Assembly (NCBI GenBank): GCA_029204225.1
Contig: CM055099.1
Coordinates: forward strand, 68,565,084-68,629,083
Origin: Diphasiastrum complanatum
Taxonomy: Eukaryota; Streptophyta; Lycopodiopsida; Lycopodiales; Lycopodiaceae
Reading direction: 5' to 3'
Length of the DNA: 64,000 nt
The notes under the pieces are model-generated. The model saw only the letters and a list, made by a program, of their open reading frames with translations. It did no database searches and was not told the origin of the DNA. The position numbers and the translations under genes were made by a program. Positions 44,881 through 57,634 of this stretch are shown here, piece after piece (positions within the stretch are counted from its first letter, which is position 1; each line of letters starts with the position of its first letter).

Positions 44881-46835
44881 CGGTTTTTAATCATCATCCA
44901 ACTGTTTATCCAGTTCTGCGGATTCTCCTGTGTTTTACGTAATCTGCAGAATTACAAGTGTTTTTACACAGTCTACAAAAATACACGGAGTTTGACAACA
45001 GTGTCGAAAATTTTTTTTCACTAAAAAACCCGACAGTATTGTCTTTTGCTACAGTCAATTTTCTTTTAAATCGACACTGTCAAAAATTGCAAGTAAAATA
45101 CAGTGTCGCGTTTTTCGAATTTTTTTTCTCTGTCAGGAATCTTGAGTAAAAATGCAATGTCACATTTTTCGCATTTTTCGCCTATCAGGAATTGCAAGTA
45201 AAAATGCAGTGTCGTATTTTTCGCATTTTTCAAAGTGTCTCAAATGTTAAGAAAATCACTTTGCCAAAGTGTGAGGCTACCCCAATATTTAGGAGATGAG
45301 ATTTTGCGACATTGTCGTATTTCTCACAAAACTCACATTTTTCGCTTTCTCCATGATGACAATTACGTTTATTTCTGTAGAGTGACAGTCACGTTCATTT
45401 ATGTAGACAGATTGTTACGGCCAAATGTCACCGCTTATCAACAAGCAACTCCTGAGAAGAACTAGATGAATGCCATCAGACTCCAGCCAACTGGCAGCCG
45501 CATTTGACAACCTAATTGCTTAGTATAAATAGTTCTTCATATTTCTACATTTTACAATGTGTTGATCAAGCAAGTATTCAATAATTAGCTCTCTCTCTCT
45601 CTCAAGCATGCGAGCTTGAACACTCTTGAGCATTTTAGCTCAGTTCGTTAGAGTTGATTAGAGATTGTTATTGTGCTTACTGCTTATCAGTAGTTGTGCT
45701 TAATTCAGACTTATATTTTATTCACTCAGACTTATATTTTATAGTACATGGCTTCGATCCAAAAACTTGTTGTACTCATTTACATCTATTTTGCTTTTAT
45801 ACTGAATCAATACTATATTCTTATTGTGTTCAACTTCATCTCAGAATGTATGCATTTCTATAATTTTTCACGACTGATTATTTGTCTGATGATTCAATGA
45901 TTTAAATGTTTGGCTACGTAATCACTGTAGTACTAATGATTTCAAAGTTAGTTACTATAAGATCTTAAAAAAAGATCTAGTCGTCCATCTACAATAGGAT
46001 TTCTCAACCGCACATGATCCAATGTCTTGCAACTTAGCTCGATGCATATGTTTGACCCATAGCATATGTGAACCGTCCATGTTTCACCATGATTATGAAA
46101 ACCGTATAGTCAACCGTACGATTTTCAAACATTTGTACACTGAATCGTGTAATTAATAATTAATTAAATCAATTCATTTCGTAGCACTGATAAGTGCGTG
46201 ATCCAACTAATAGAAACAAGACAATAACTATTGCTATGAATATTTACTCTCTCTCGATGATCACTAACTCTGAGGAGTCAGCTACTAAAAGACCAATTTT
46301 GGTTGTAGATCTCCGTATATCTCATGTATCATCTGACACATCAAAATTTTCAATATCTATCTCTCTTCAATCGCTCATTTACTTATACAACAACTGGAAG
46401 ATCTTGCATTATTCTATCTTGACATTTACAAGATCACTTGACAGTTGATTAACTGACTAATTAGAATAGTTATTATTGGAGCGTGAAGACGTAGACAATC
46501 TTTTTCTGTAGAGTGTTGTCTTTTTCACATTTTTTGCATTTTATGCGAGAAGCAGTGTCGCATTTCTAGAAGTGTCTGAAATTGCCTAAAAATTGAGTTG
46601 ACACAAGTGTTGCAAAACACTTAGTTGCTCAGGATGACCCGAAGGTGACAAGGGCAACAATGTTGGGTTTTTTGCTTGTGGAAATTTCTGAGTAAAAATG
46701 CAGACCGTAGTGACAATCAGTGCAAGAATGCAGACTGTTGAAAAATAATTTATTTTCTGCAGACTACTTGAGAGAGTACATGAAAAAGAAGGAGGGCAGT
46801 TAGGATGAGTAGGAGTAAGATTAAACTCCAACACT
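44881..46835. other. No gene; several LTR-like fragments
   Basis: 44940-45240 is rich in CGCATTTTTCGC motifs and AGTCTACAAAAATACAC phrases also found in the E LTR and at 42240-42500. A TATA-like GTATAAATAG lies near 45522, followed by a CT run. At 46480-46833 another CGCATTT-bearing stretch ends ...CTCCAACA, which on the minus strand reads TGTTGGAG right after a GGAGGAG polypurine tract; this is probably the 3' LTR start of the copia relic next to it. Confidence 0.4.
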
Positions 46836-46879
46836 CCTCCTTATGCTTACTGCTATGAATCTAATCTACAACTGAGATT

Positions 46880-47180
46880 TATCATATCTATGTTTATTTG
46901 TAGGCAATGGCTTTGTCAAAATATCAGCCAACATACTGTTTGTATGACAGTGACTTAGCACAACACCTTGGTTCTGAACCTTCTCTCTAAGAAAATGAAA
47001 TTGAACTTCTATATGTTTAGTTCTATTATGAGTTCGTGGATTCAGAGATAGAGCTATGCAGCTCTGATTGTCGCACTGGGGTATGGTTGGACCAATCTGT
47101 GGGAATTGCAGATCCTATAGTAACCTTTTGAGCCAAATTATCTCCTTCACTGTTGATGTAGCTGTAACATATTCGAATTT
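46880..47180 (-). pseudogene. Ty1/copia RNase H C-terminal relic
   Basis: Conceptual minus-strand translation gives EYVTATSTVKEIIWLKRLL, a stop, then after a one-base shift CDNQSCIALSLNPRTHNRTK, IEVQFHFLREKVQ and MLADILTKPLP. These are the end of copia RNase H. An LTR boundary (TGTTGGAG on the minus strand at 46833) follows a polypurine tract. No other part of this element is present. Confidence 0.75.
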
Positions 47181-47184
47181 TGTT

Positions 47185-48790
47185 GAGGACAATGAGATGC
47201 ATTTTTGCTTTCTGTTGTTCCATAAAATGACCCCTGGTGTCCGCTCGCCGTAGATTCCGCATGCTTGCTCGTAGATCTAGAGGAATTTGATAGGATCTGA
47301 TGACCCATCCTATTTAGGTATTTCCATTCGTGGTGCCCTCCGGACTACCTTCAATGGTGCGACAGGTACAAGGTGACCCATTGGACCCATTGGACCCATT
47401 GGTGCTGGTTCTGGTTCTACCTCAATATGCACAGCTGCTATTCTGGGAAGGTTTGGTGTTTAATTTACTACTCTTCTCACGATTGGTCATCCGGATCTCA
47501 GATTCATTCGATGGTAGAATCCAAGAATGTTGGATCTTGTTGGTACAGTGGAATGCAATCTGGATCTTAGGGAGTCAGATCAATTTGATAAGCCGATAGT
47601 GTGTTGTTAGGCCTCTTACGGTGGTTTTTCCTTGATAAATTTTTAATCCTTGCTCCGATTGGCCTGATATTTTTGCAGTAGATGGATCTGATGCAGATCT
47701 AACTAATAATCTAATTTGAGAAGGTTACTAGTGCAAGGGTTGGCTGTGAGAAGGTTTTTTCACTAATTTTTAATCAAAAAACTTGATTTCTCAAAAATTA
47801 CTGGGAAGTAATTCTCACACGGTTTACAGGAGCTGTATCTGGTGCTGATCTAGCTCTGAAAATCTCTGCAAAGGTTAAATCTCACAAGATGTAAAAATTT
47901 CAATGTCTGCGAGGGTCCAGAACTACTATTTTGCTCTGATCTTCACCAATAATTTGTACTCACTCTCGCAGACTTCATCACTGATGTAAAATGACATTCT
48001 GAATCCAATGGTAGGGTCTACAAGAGTTACTGCTTTGAGGATTTGATGGATCTTCTGATTTTAGTAATTTTGAGGCACTCAAATCCAATTTTCTGCTCAC
48101 TGGAAACAAACTAACTCTCGCAGACTCTTCTGTGTCCTTGTCTCACTAAGATGGAACTCTAGAATTCTATGCGAGGGTTCTTGGCCACTGTAACTGAACA
48201 TTTCACTGTCTGCAAGAGTTCTGATGGATTGTTTTGTCTTTTTTATCATTGGGAACCTTCGCACTAGCACTTATACTGGGAAGTAACTCTCGCAAACTTC
48301 TATGTGCTCTAGTCTCAATGAGATGGAACTTCAGAGAGCTCTACAAGAGTTCTTATGAAGATTTGAATTTTTTTGATTTTTTACAAGGGTTTTTTGAATT
48401 TTTTTTATGGTTTTTCTCTGATTTTTCAAGATCTGCTTCGAATTAATTCTCGCAGGCCTCTATGCGGGTCTGGGATAGTACCCTGGAGCTTTTGCCAGTC
48501 ATGCGAGGGTTGGTTCCCATTGGTTTTGGAGAGAACAAAATCTGATGAGAATTTTGCCTCTTTTTCCCTCCAAAATGCAGATTTGTGTGTTTATTTGGGT
48601 TTTTCAAGGTTTTTGACTGGATGTCAAGCCCCTTAGAGGCTGTTTAGGGCCTCCTCTATCCTCTCACACCTCCTTCGCTAGCTGTGAATAGTCCAAGCAC
48701 ACGAAAATACAGAAAACAAGCTAACTCTACCCAAAATCCACCTAAAAACACTCTAAAAAAACAAAAACAACTACACTAGTTAGTGAAAGC
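47185..48790 (-). repeat. Degenerate ~165-bp tandem repeats, likely gypsy internal region
   Basis: No coding sequence is recognised. From about 47740 to 48520 a pair of phrases, ACTCTCGCAGACTTC and TGCGAGGGTT, recurs every 158-174 bp (for example near 47953, 48111, 48285 and 48447). The region lies directly downstream, on the minus strand, of a tRNA-Asp-type primer site and LTR, so it is probably the 5' internal part of a Tat/Athila-like element. A GACCCATTG triplet repeat lies near 47376-47400. Confidence 0.45.
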
Positions 48791-48811
48791 CTTTCCCCGA
48801 CAACGACGCCA
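48791..48811 (-). promoter_or_regulatory. tRNA-Asp-type primer-binding site
   Basis: The minus strand reads TGGCGTCGTTGTCGGGGAAAG, close to the TGGCGCCGTTGCCGGGGA primer site of plant Tat/Athila gypsy elements, which matches the 3' end of tRNA-Asp. It lies one base from the LTR at 48813. Confidence 0.7.
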
Positions 48812-48812
48812 C

Positions 48813-49455
48813 TATAGGGATGTAGATTTGGTCAATGAATAGTCCTTCCGCCTGTTAAAGAGGGTTAGAACACTTGGATAGGATCCTAACCTAGTTTAGA
48901 TGCTACTTTTAGTTGATCTCTACTTTTTTCCCTAACTCTACTCACTTTAACACTACTCCCACTAACTCTACTCTACTAAACTAGCACTCAACATGATTTT
49001 GGGTGAATGGGAAGAGAAGAAGAGAAGAGATAAAGAGGCAAAGAGAGGAAGAGAGAGAGTCTCAATATGGTACAAGAGGTGTCTCTTTATCAATGGGGAA
49101 GGCCCTTGCCCCAAAATACTATTGGCTACTTCTAAAAATATGTACACTAATCTTGACCATCCATCTTGGAACCAATCTAATCCAAGGGTCCTAAGAAAAT
49201 ACATTGGAATCCACATGATTCATGTGAGTCACAGATTGGACCCAACTTAGAAAGTTCTATACTAAGTTTATTAATTTGACATTGCGGCCTCAAGTTTTAT
49301 TTTATTTACAAAAAGGCCCAATTCCTTTATTCTATTTACAACTTGACTTGTGTGCTCATTGGGCCATGGGCTTATACACGCAGGATGCCATGACTCGCAA
49401 CTATTTCTATTTTCTGATTTTATTTATTTACAATGTGTTGGGAATACCCCCAACA
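48813..49455 (-). mobile_element. Ty3/gypsy (Tat/Athila-like) LTR
   Basis: About 643 bp. On the minus strand it begins TGTTGGGGGTATTCCC and ends CATCCCTATA before the primer site. Its last ~250 bp match, in inverse orientation, the sequence just before 53095. No coding region of this element survives nearby. Confidence 0.6.
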
Positions 49456-51080
49456 AAAATCAATCTATCACCAAGGCCCTGAATGGCAAGACACCTGTGG
49501 ACTGAATCGAAGCCATCACTCAAACATATTCGAGTGTTTGGATGCATTGCCTATGCTCAGATCCCTAAAGATCTAAGAAAGAAGCTGGATGACAAAAGTT
49601 GAAAATTGATTTTCATTGGCTACTCCCTAGATCACAAGGCATACAAACTCTTCACCTTGGAAAATCAGAAGACCTTCACAAGTAGGGATGTCATATTCAT
49701 GGAAGACCAATTTTTTCACTACAATGAGAAAGCTCCAGACAAATCCGATCCAAGCATCGAAAAATCAAAATCCGATCCAAGGTTGAAAAATGCAGAATCC
49801 AACCCAATGATCGAAAATCCAAAATTTGATCCAAGGGTCGAACAGCAAAAAATCGATATTGACTTATACAGTGAGTCAGAACCTCAACAACAACATCAAA
49901 TGATCAAAATTCAACTCAGAAGATCAAATCGACCCAAACAGCCTCCATCCCGATTCATGGATGATCCGACCTGTTATTTTGTGCATGAATCAAAAACAAT
50001 TCATGAGACAATGTCAACACCTGATGTTGACCAGTGGAAAGTAGCCATGGATGCAAAATTTGATTCTCTGATTGAGAATCAAATGTGGACTGTAACTGAG
50101 CTACCAAATGATCGAAATATGATCCCATGCAAGTGGGTGTTCAAAATGAAGTATGATGCTGAAGGGAAAATAAAGCGATACAAGGCCAAATTGGTAGCCA
50201 AAGGCTTCTCCCAGATTCTAGATCTGGACTATTCAGAAACCTTTAGTCCTGTGGTAAAGCATGGTTCAATTTGTTTACCTCTGTCCTATGCAACTACAAC
50301 CGACTTTGAAGTTCACCAAATGGATGTCCAAACTACATTCCTCAATGGCACCATTGAATAGGAGATCTACATGTCTAAGCCATAAGGATATGAGCTAAAG
50401 GGTAAGGAGTACCTAGTGTGTAAAATTCACAAAGCTCTGTATGGTCTAAAACAGTCTCCAAGAGCTTGGTTTTAGAAAATAAATACATTTCTAATCAAGA
50501 ATGGTTTCATTCCAAACTTGGTAAACTCAAATGTTTATTTTAAGTCTGTATTGGATTCCTTCATAATCATCACTCTTTATGTTGATGACACGTTATTGTT
50601 TAGTAACAATTTAAATTTGTTGAAAGATATCAAATGCTTGTTAGCGTAGAAATACAAGATGACAAATAGGGGTCCTACACACTACTATCTCGGAATTCAT
50701 ATTTTTCCAAATTCAACCCAGTAGGAGCAATGGCCAAAATCCGAGCCAGAGAAGGAGAAAATGAAGCAGTATCCATTTCACTCCATAATTGGTTCATTGA
50801 TGTATGCTACGCTATGCACTCAACTTGACCCTGCTTACTCAATCAGCTCTCTTAGCCAATTTCTTTCAAATCTAGGTCCAATCCATTGGAAGGCTCTCAT
50901 GAAAGTCATGAAGTATTTCTAAGCTACAAAACACCTTTGCATTTGCTATGGAGACATCCAGTGTGCTAACATTCTAGAGGGCTACATAGATGCAAATTGG
51001 GCAGGAGAGAATCGACCTCTGGATTTGTGTTCATGTTCAATCAAGGTCCAATTTCATGAAATAGTCGAAAACAGACCTCG
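49456..51080 (+). pseudogene. Ty1/copia IN end, RT and RNase H relic (element I, 3' half)
   Basis: It starts in the integrase C-terminus (RVFGCIAYAQIPKDLRKKL, a stop, then FIGYSLDHKAYKLF). RT follows with CKWVFKMKYDAEGKIKRYKA, MDVQTTFLNGTIE, LYGLKQSPRAW and YVDDTLLF, and several in-frame stops from 50359 on. RNase H connection residues LDPAYSISSLSQFLSN and YIDANWAGENR end near 51080. The order in which element halves occur is reversed here: gag of a very similar element follows downstream. Confidence 0.8.
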
Positions 51081-51099
51081 GTAGTGTCTTTTGCAACAT

Positions 51100-52735
51100 C
51101 AAATTATTCTTCAGTTCGAATCAATTTGTTTCGGTATCAGAAAATTGATTTCCACGGTAGTGTATCTTTCTCTTAACGACAATCGAATTATTGACAGTCT
51201 AAAGTTCCAGATGGATTCTCAAAGTAAAGCCGGTCTTATCGCAGACACAAGTTGAATGGATCCAATTATCATCTATGAAAATTTAAGATGAAGACCTTGC
51301 TAATCGCCAACAAGTTGTGGGATGTTGTTACAGATATAAAAGTGAAACCTGAAGACGACACAAAAGACTCAAAATGGAAATCAAAGGATGGTAAAACTTT
51401 TGCGCTTATTATCCTCAATATATCAGATACTCAAATTGGCCACATAGTTGAAGCCAGATCTTTGAAAGAAATTTGGGACATCTTGAGCTCACTATATGAT
51501 GTGAGAGATGTAACTACTAATTACATCTTCGAAGGAAATTTTTCACACTCAAGATGTCGAATAATGATTCTCTCCAAGATCATATTAACCAGTTTAAGAA
51601 TCGCTTGCAATAGATGGCCACTGTGGATCATTCCTAGACGATCAAGACACAATTATGACATTGCTTTCAAGCCTGCCCTCTACATATGAGAACTGGGTGA
51701 TGATCATCACGACACACTCAGATTTAACTCTTACCATAGTTATCACTATGTTGTTGCAAGAAGATAATCGAAGGAGTCAAGACACTTTGTCTACCTCTTC
51801 ATATCATGCTCTATATGTCAACAAGGGCTCAAAACGACAGAAGCAGACAAGCTCCAAGCAGTCTACATCGAATCAGAAATTGACTCAAGGTCAAGAACAA
51901 TCATCGAATCCACATTCGTCAAAGATGAAGATGTTTTATAGGTATTGCAAGCACAATAACCATGACATCCAAGATTGCCGAATTCTCAAAGCAAAGAATG
52001 TAGCCAAGCAACCTGATCAACAAGCATATACAATTACAGCATCTCCTGAAGTCGAAATGGACGAAGGCACTTTTATGGTCAAAGACAAATATGCGAATTC
52101 GGATGATTCATGGTTTCTGGATTCTGGAGCTTCTCAACATATGACCAATCATTGTGAGATTTTTCATTCCTATACACCTTATAGCACAAAGAAGTATGTT
52201 CATCTTGGTGATGATAGCACTCACACTATCGAAGGTGAAGGTACTGTAAGATTAAGATTACAACATGATTAATTCAAACTATTGTCAAAAGTCTTGTATG
52301 TTCCTAAATTCTCTACAAATATGTTATCAGTAAGTAGAATTACAGATTTAGGTCATAAGGTGGAGTTTGAGTCTGATCAATGCAGAATTATTTATAGAAG
52401 TCATAAGATCCTTGCACTCGACAAGAGGCATGGATACTTATATAGATTGGCACATTGTTATTCTGATTCTAGTCAAGCTTTGAAAACCTCTGTTCTTTTC
52501 AATAAAGCATTACTATGGCATCATCGCTTAGGACACTTGAATTATGCATCTGTTTTGAGCATGTCCAGACAATCTCTAGTACTTGATCTCGACTATCCTT
52601 GTGGTAAAGTCGATCTCCTTGTCCGCCATAGCTAAAAGCAGACTAGGATTCCTTTTAGATCAAGGCATAGACATGCAACAAAAGGTCTGTTAGATGTTGT
52701 TCATATAGATATATGCGAACCTATGCAAACTCATG
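51100..52735 (+). pseudogene. Ty1/copia gag-PR-IN start (element I, 5' half)
   Basis: Gag is degenerate at its start, then reads MKTLLIANKLWDVVTDIKVKP, SKDGKTFALIILNISDTQIGHI, and in other frames LSSLPSTYENWVMIITTHSDL. A CCHC-like knuckle is YRYCKHNNHDIQDC, with the first cysteine changed. Protease is SWFLDSGASQHMTNHCEIF (about 52108-52160), followed by VLYVPKFSTNMLSVSRITDL, LWHHRLGHLNYASVL and an early stop in the zinc-binding part of integrase. Same lineage as the fragment at 1-165 and close to element E. Truncated near 52735. Confidence 0.8.
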
Positions 52736-53095
52736 CTTATCGAGAAGGAGGAAACTCTACCAGACTTTGGAGAGAAGCATCATCATTTGCTAATTACTAC
52801 TTGCTAATGCTTTTTTATTGTGCTTTCTACTTGCTTCTAGTTTACATGTTTTTGGTTGTGATAGTGAACGTTTCTTCATTAGCAAGCATAAGGAGCATTT
52901 GAGCTAACCTCCACCCTCACTCCCTTTCTCTTTTCTCCCCTCTATCTCTTCTACCCTTCTCTTTACATTTCTCTAAAATCATGTGGAATGTTGGTTAGTG
53001 GTGTAGAATTAATGGTGGGTAGCTTTAGTGTTGAGTAAAGTTAAGGGAGAAAGTAGAGAAGTAACTAAACTACTACAAAGAACTACGTCCCTACA
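52736..53095 (+). mobile_element. Ty3/gypsy (Tat/Athila-like) LTR end, inverted relative
   Basis: The last 200 bp or so are an inverted, diverged match to the primer-proximal part of the LTR at 48813-49455, including CT-rich and AAAATCATGT segments, and end CCCTACA at 53095. The 5' part (52740-52880) is unassigned. Confidence 0.5.
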
Positions 53096-53096
53096 G

Positions 53097-53118
53097 TGGC
53101 GACGTTGCTGGGGATAGG
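53097..53118 (+). promoter_or_regulatory. tRNA-Asp-type primer-binding site
   Basis: TGGCGACGTTGCTGGGGATA, a diverged tRNA-Asp primer site, one base after the LTR end CCCTACA. Only about 70 bp of internal sequence remain before element H begins. Confidence 0.6.
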
Positions 53119-53186
53119 TTCTCTCTAACTAGTATAGCTGCCATTTTAGTTATTTCTTGCTTTTTAGAGTAGTTTTAGGTGGATTT

Positions 53187-53930
<744 letters not shown>

Positions 53931-53942
53931 TGGTATCAGAGC
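53931..53942 (+). promoter_or_regulatory. Element H primer-binding site
   Basis: TGGTATCAGAGC, an exact copia tRNA-iMet primer site, directly after the LTR. Confidence 0.93.
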
Positions 53943-55088
53943 TAGTTGGCTGTTATTTTTAGTAAGGTTTCCATTTATGGTGATAGTTGGATGTTTGATC
54001 AAGTTCTAGCATGATTATGCATTGCATTGTTGATCAAATCTTACTAACCTTTGTTTTGTGAGTTGAACTTGTGGATCAAAAGCATATTCCAGGCTATTGA
54101 AGATTAGAGGCTGAGAAGAAGATATGCTGGATTGGATCATAACACCTAATCATTTGTTGATTGTGAGGCTTGTGCATATTCAATACTAACAATGTTCTGT
54201 TCAATGTATTGTTGACAATCTCCACTTCTATGGATGAACACTCTCCTTTGTGGATGAACACTCTCCTTAAGTGGATGAACCTTCTCCTTAAGTGGATGAC
54301 AACTACTCTTTGAGTGATTTTGTATTTTTCCAAAAGGCTGAGCAAAGCTCCCACTTGGATGAAAGATCCCCTTTTGGGTGAACAGATTGTCAACATTCTT
54401 TTGCATAAATTTTAGTGTACTTTGTTGAGCATGTAAGTAACTCTCCTAATGTAATTTGATTGGAGCATTTGCTGGAAGGTTTTAACCATTATGCAAATGT
54501 GTTTTCAGGTTCTTAACAGTTTGAGGAACATTCTCATGTGAAGTGATCTTAGATCTACATCTAAACACCAAGATTTGACAAGCTAGTGAAGCTAGTCTTG
54601 TGATTTACTAAGTGTGCTCTTTCATTCACCTCTAAAGCTTGTATTTATCACTTTCTGGAGTTTGTAAACTTTTAGAAGTGTGGTTTACATGTGGTTTTAT
54701 AGGCTGAATCAATATCTTAGTGTGTTGATCATATGTTGATCAAGTTTGTTCAATTCTAGGTATTCTTGATAACCTAGTCTTTTGTATTTTCTAAGAATGC
54801 AAGTAACTCTTCACACCATAACTTGATTTGGTCACTTGCTGAAAAGTTTGAGAGCTTAAGCAAGAGTGTGTTCAGGTTGGTTTGAGTTTGTAATCCATTC
54901 TTAGTGTGTGCAAAGTGTTGCATGTGTTTTCAATCTTCCTTTCTATGCTTGGAAACCAGCCAGGTTCAAGATAGAAGTGTTTTAGGGACCTAGATCTTAT
55001 GAGATCTCCTTATCCATCATTTGTTGAGAGGAAAGTGAGTGTTAGGTGTATTAGGACAGAGCCCAAAAGTTGAAGAATCATTATATTC
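53943..55088 (+). other. Untranslated leader of element H
   Basis: 1146 bp, homologous to the F leader, including the tandem TGGATGAAC...CTCCTTAAG phrases near 54230-54310. Non-coding. Confidence 0.7.
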
Positions 55089-56024
55089 ATGGCTTCCAAT
55101 GGTGGGATCATGTTAGAAACTAATGATAGGTTGAGTTCATCAAACTACTCTACCTAGAAAGTGAGGATGGAATCCTTACTTGAGTTGAATGAACTCATGG
55201 ACATAGTTGCAGGAACTGAAGAGAGACCACCCATAGTTCAAGAGCAACAAAGGTTTGATAAGAAGGCCAAAAGGGCTCTTCATATCATTAAAATGAATGT
55301 TACCAATGAACTTCTCAAGGAAGTTGGTAAGTGTCAAAGTGCAAGTGAGGCATGGAATGCCTTGAAGAAGCTCTTTGAATCAAAGTCCACATCTAGGGTA
55401 TTGACCCTAAGGAGGCAAATATTTTCTAGAGGCTGAAAGTGCTCATGCATTTGTCTTGAGGGTTAAGTCCTTAAGTGATGATCTAGCATGTATTGATGAA
55501 AACATAAAAGATGGTGGAACAATTCAGGTTATGTTGAATGGTTTGCTAGATGAACATGCTAACCTTGTGCAAATTTTTGCCATTCAAAGAGTCTTGCCAA
55601 GTGTGGTTGACTTGCAAGAAATCTTATTGGTTGAAGAACATAGGTTGCAATCAAAGCTTGATGGTGCATCCTTACAAGGTGGAGGTGAAGAGGCTTTCTT
55701 CACAAAAGGCAAAGTCAAAGGCAAAGGTAAAGGCAAAGGTAAATGGTCCAAAGGTGGTAACTCGGATCATGATGATCACTCTTCCTCCTCCTCTTCTACT
55801 TCTTTTAGAAAGAAAGATAAGTCAAAGTTCAAGTGCCTTTATTGTGGGATAAAAGGTCATTTGCAAATGAATGTCATAAGAAGCAAAGTAATGAAGGTAG
55901 CAAGCAAAACTACTTTTGTACTTCTAATGAGGATCTAGATTCTTGTGATTCTCTCATGATGTGTTCTTCAAATCTACTGTCAAGTGGAAGTGACAAGGTG
56001 TTTACAGATTCACTGAATCTATGA
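55089..56024 (+). pseudogene. Ty1/copia gag relic (element H)
   Basis: The ATG at 55089 opens MASNGGIMLETNDRLSSSN. A TAG at about 55156 replaces the tryptophan of the STWKVR motif. The frame continues with MRMESLLELNELMDIVAGTEERP and RALHIIKMNVTNELLKEV, shifts near 55430, and goes on through LRVKSLSDDLACIDEN and a lysine-rich tract to CLYCGIKGH. There a small deletion removes the last knuckle cysteine. A final piece, ANECHKKQSNEGSKQNYF to DSLNL, ends at 56024. Protease and pol are absent. It is nearly identical in stretches to element F's gag. Confidence 0.85.
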
Positions 56025-57634
56025 ACACGTTTTTTTCTCTCTTTGTTGCTTTTCCCTCTTGGATTACCTCTGTTGTTATGGTTCTTTGTGATTATTCTTC
56101 TTATTAGAACGTTTACAGAGCCAAAGCAATATTCAAGGATGCATAACGTATTTCCAAGCCTGTCAGTGGGTAACTCAAATCCGATACTCAGCTACATACA
56201 TACACTAGCCACGCAACCATCTACAGCTCAAGCAAATCAACATTCAGCACAGAGAGCGATCCTACTACTAACTATTGAATCAAAGAACAATCAAGAACTA
56301 GATTAGCTACTGAAACTAAAACCAGATTCAAGAGACAAGAAACAAGATTTCTAGCAGCATTTAACAATCTAGGAATCAAGAAACACACATTACTTGAAGC
56401 CTAAATTATCCAAGAACATCAAGAACTAGAATGTCAAGACTATGCAAGATTTACACCACATTTCTAGCCTCTATAGTTTACTTGAATGCTGATTTCTAAA
56501 AGATTCCACAAGCAAGAACTGAAGCTAATCCACAACTAAGCAAGAACAAGAAACAAGAATCTAGTTAATCCACAAGCAAGGAATCAAGCATGCTCATAGA
56601 AATATCACTCAAGATCATTGGCATGAACAAGGAGCTTAGTGATCTTCAAGAACTCGTGGAGGATCATCTTTATTAGCTCAAGAGAACTTGAAAATACAAT
56701 CAAAAGCTCCCTCATAAGAGAGGGGGGGGCCTTAAATAAGCAAGAAGGCTGCCCATGTGGAGCCCATGTGGCAATTCCACTAAATTAGAAATTACATGTG
56801 GAATTTGCCCTTCCACTAGAGGTCACCATCAAAAGGTGATTCACTCTTACTATTTTAAGGGGGGTCTACATTTATTACAACTATTCAAGAAAATTGTTAA
56901 AATTGAAAAACAATACATATTGATTTCTTGGCTTGCTACAAATGTTGTACCATGCAAGTATGTAGCTCATTAATGCAAAATGCCAAGTTTGGCCTAGATA
57001 GAACTCGAGCTACATGGTTATGTATTATCTAGTTTGATAAATGCAACTTGCATATAGTTTGTAGACATAGAATTAGCATGATTATGCTTGTAGAAACTCG
57101 TGGCAACTCACATGCATTAATTGTAAGTGATCCATAGTGACATGCAAGGCATGCACAAAGTTTAATAGACACATGCATGATGATTTGGACATTTCTAGTT
57201 AGAACTAGTACACTTGTAAAAAGTTGGTAGAATTTCATGCATGACAAGTGACAAATGTCACATAGACTCTAGATGTCATTTTGGAATGGATAGATATGGT
57301 TCTACCTCGAGCTACCTCAACCTCCATAAATATGTGTAGCTCTCCACACAATCAATGATGAAGAACCAAAGTTTTGTAGCTATCTCATGCCATTTTGGAT
57401 CTAAACAAATATTGCTTGTTATCTCTCTAGCTCTCTCTCTCTCTCTCTAACTCGTGTTGAGGCTAATGCTCATACACTGAAATCTTGTATTTTTATTCAT
57501 TCTTTGATTCATTGCTATTATATTCTGTTGATTAGCATGCTAGATTGTGGATTAGCCATTTTTTCTGAACTAGATTTTGTTGATCAATCTAGAATCAGGT
57601 TATAGTGCCAATCACAAAGCTTAATTAAGGTCAG
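56025..57634. other. No gene recognised
   Basis: AT-rich sequence with many AAGAACT/CAAGAA phrases (56330-56620), a run of eight or more G near 56731, and CT repeats near 57425. It may contain a remnant LTR (TTAAATAAGC near 56743), but no boundaries or partner are seen. Confidence 0.35.

Noticed and set aside
47330-47599. Plus-strand ORF with DPLDPLDPL repeats
   Set aside because: The repeats come from a short GACCCATTG tandem repeat; nothing else supports coding.
56043-56306. Plus-strand ORF with a hydrophobic start (LLFPLGLPLLLWFFVIILL)
   Set aside because: It looks like a membrane segment but arises from T-rich sequence just after a truncated gag. No family, partner or further coding signal was found.
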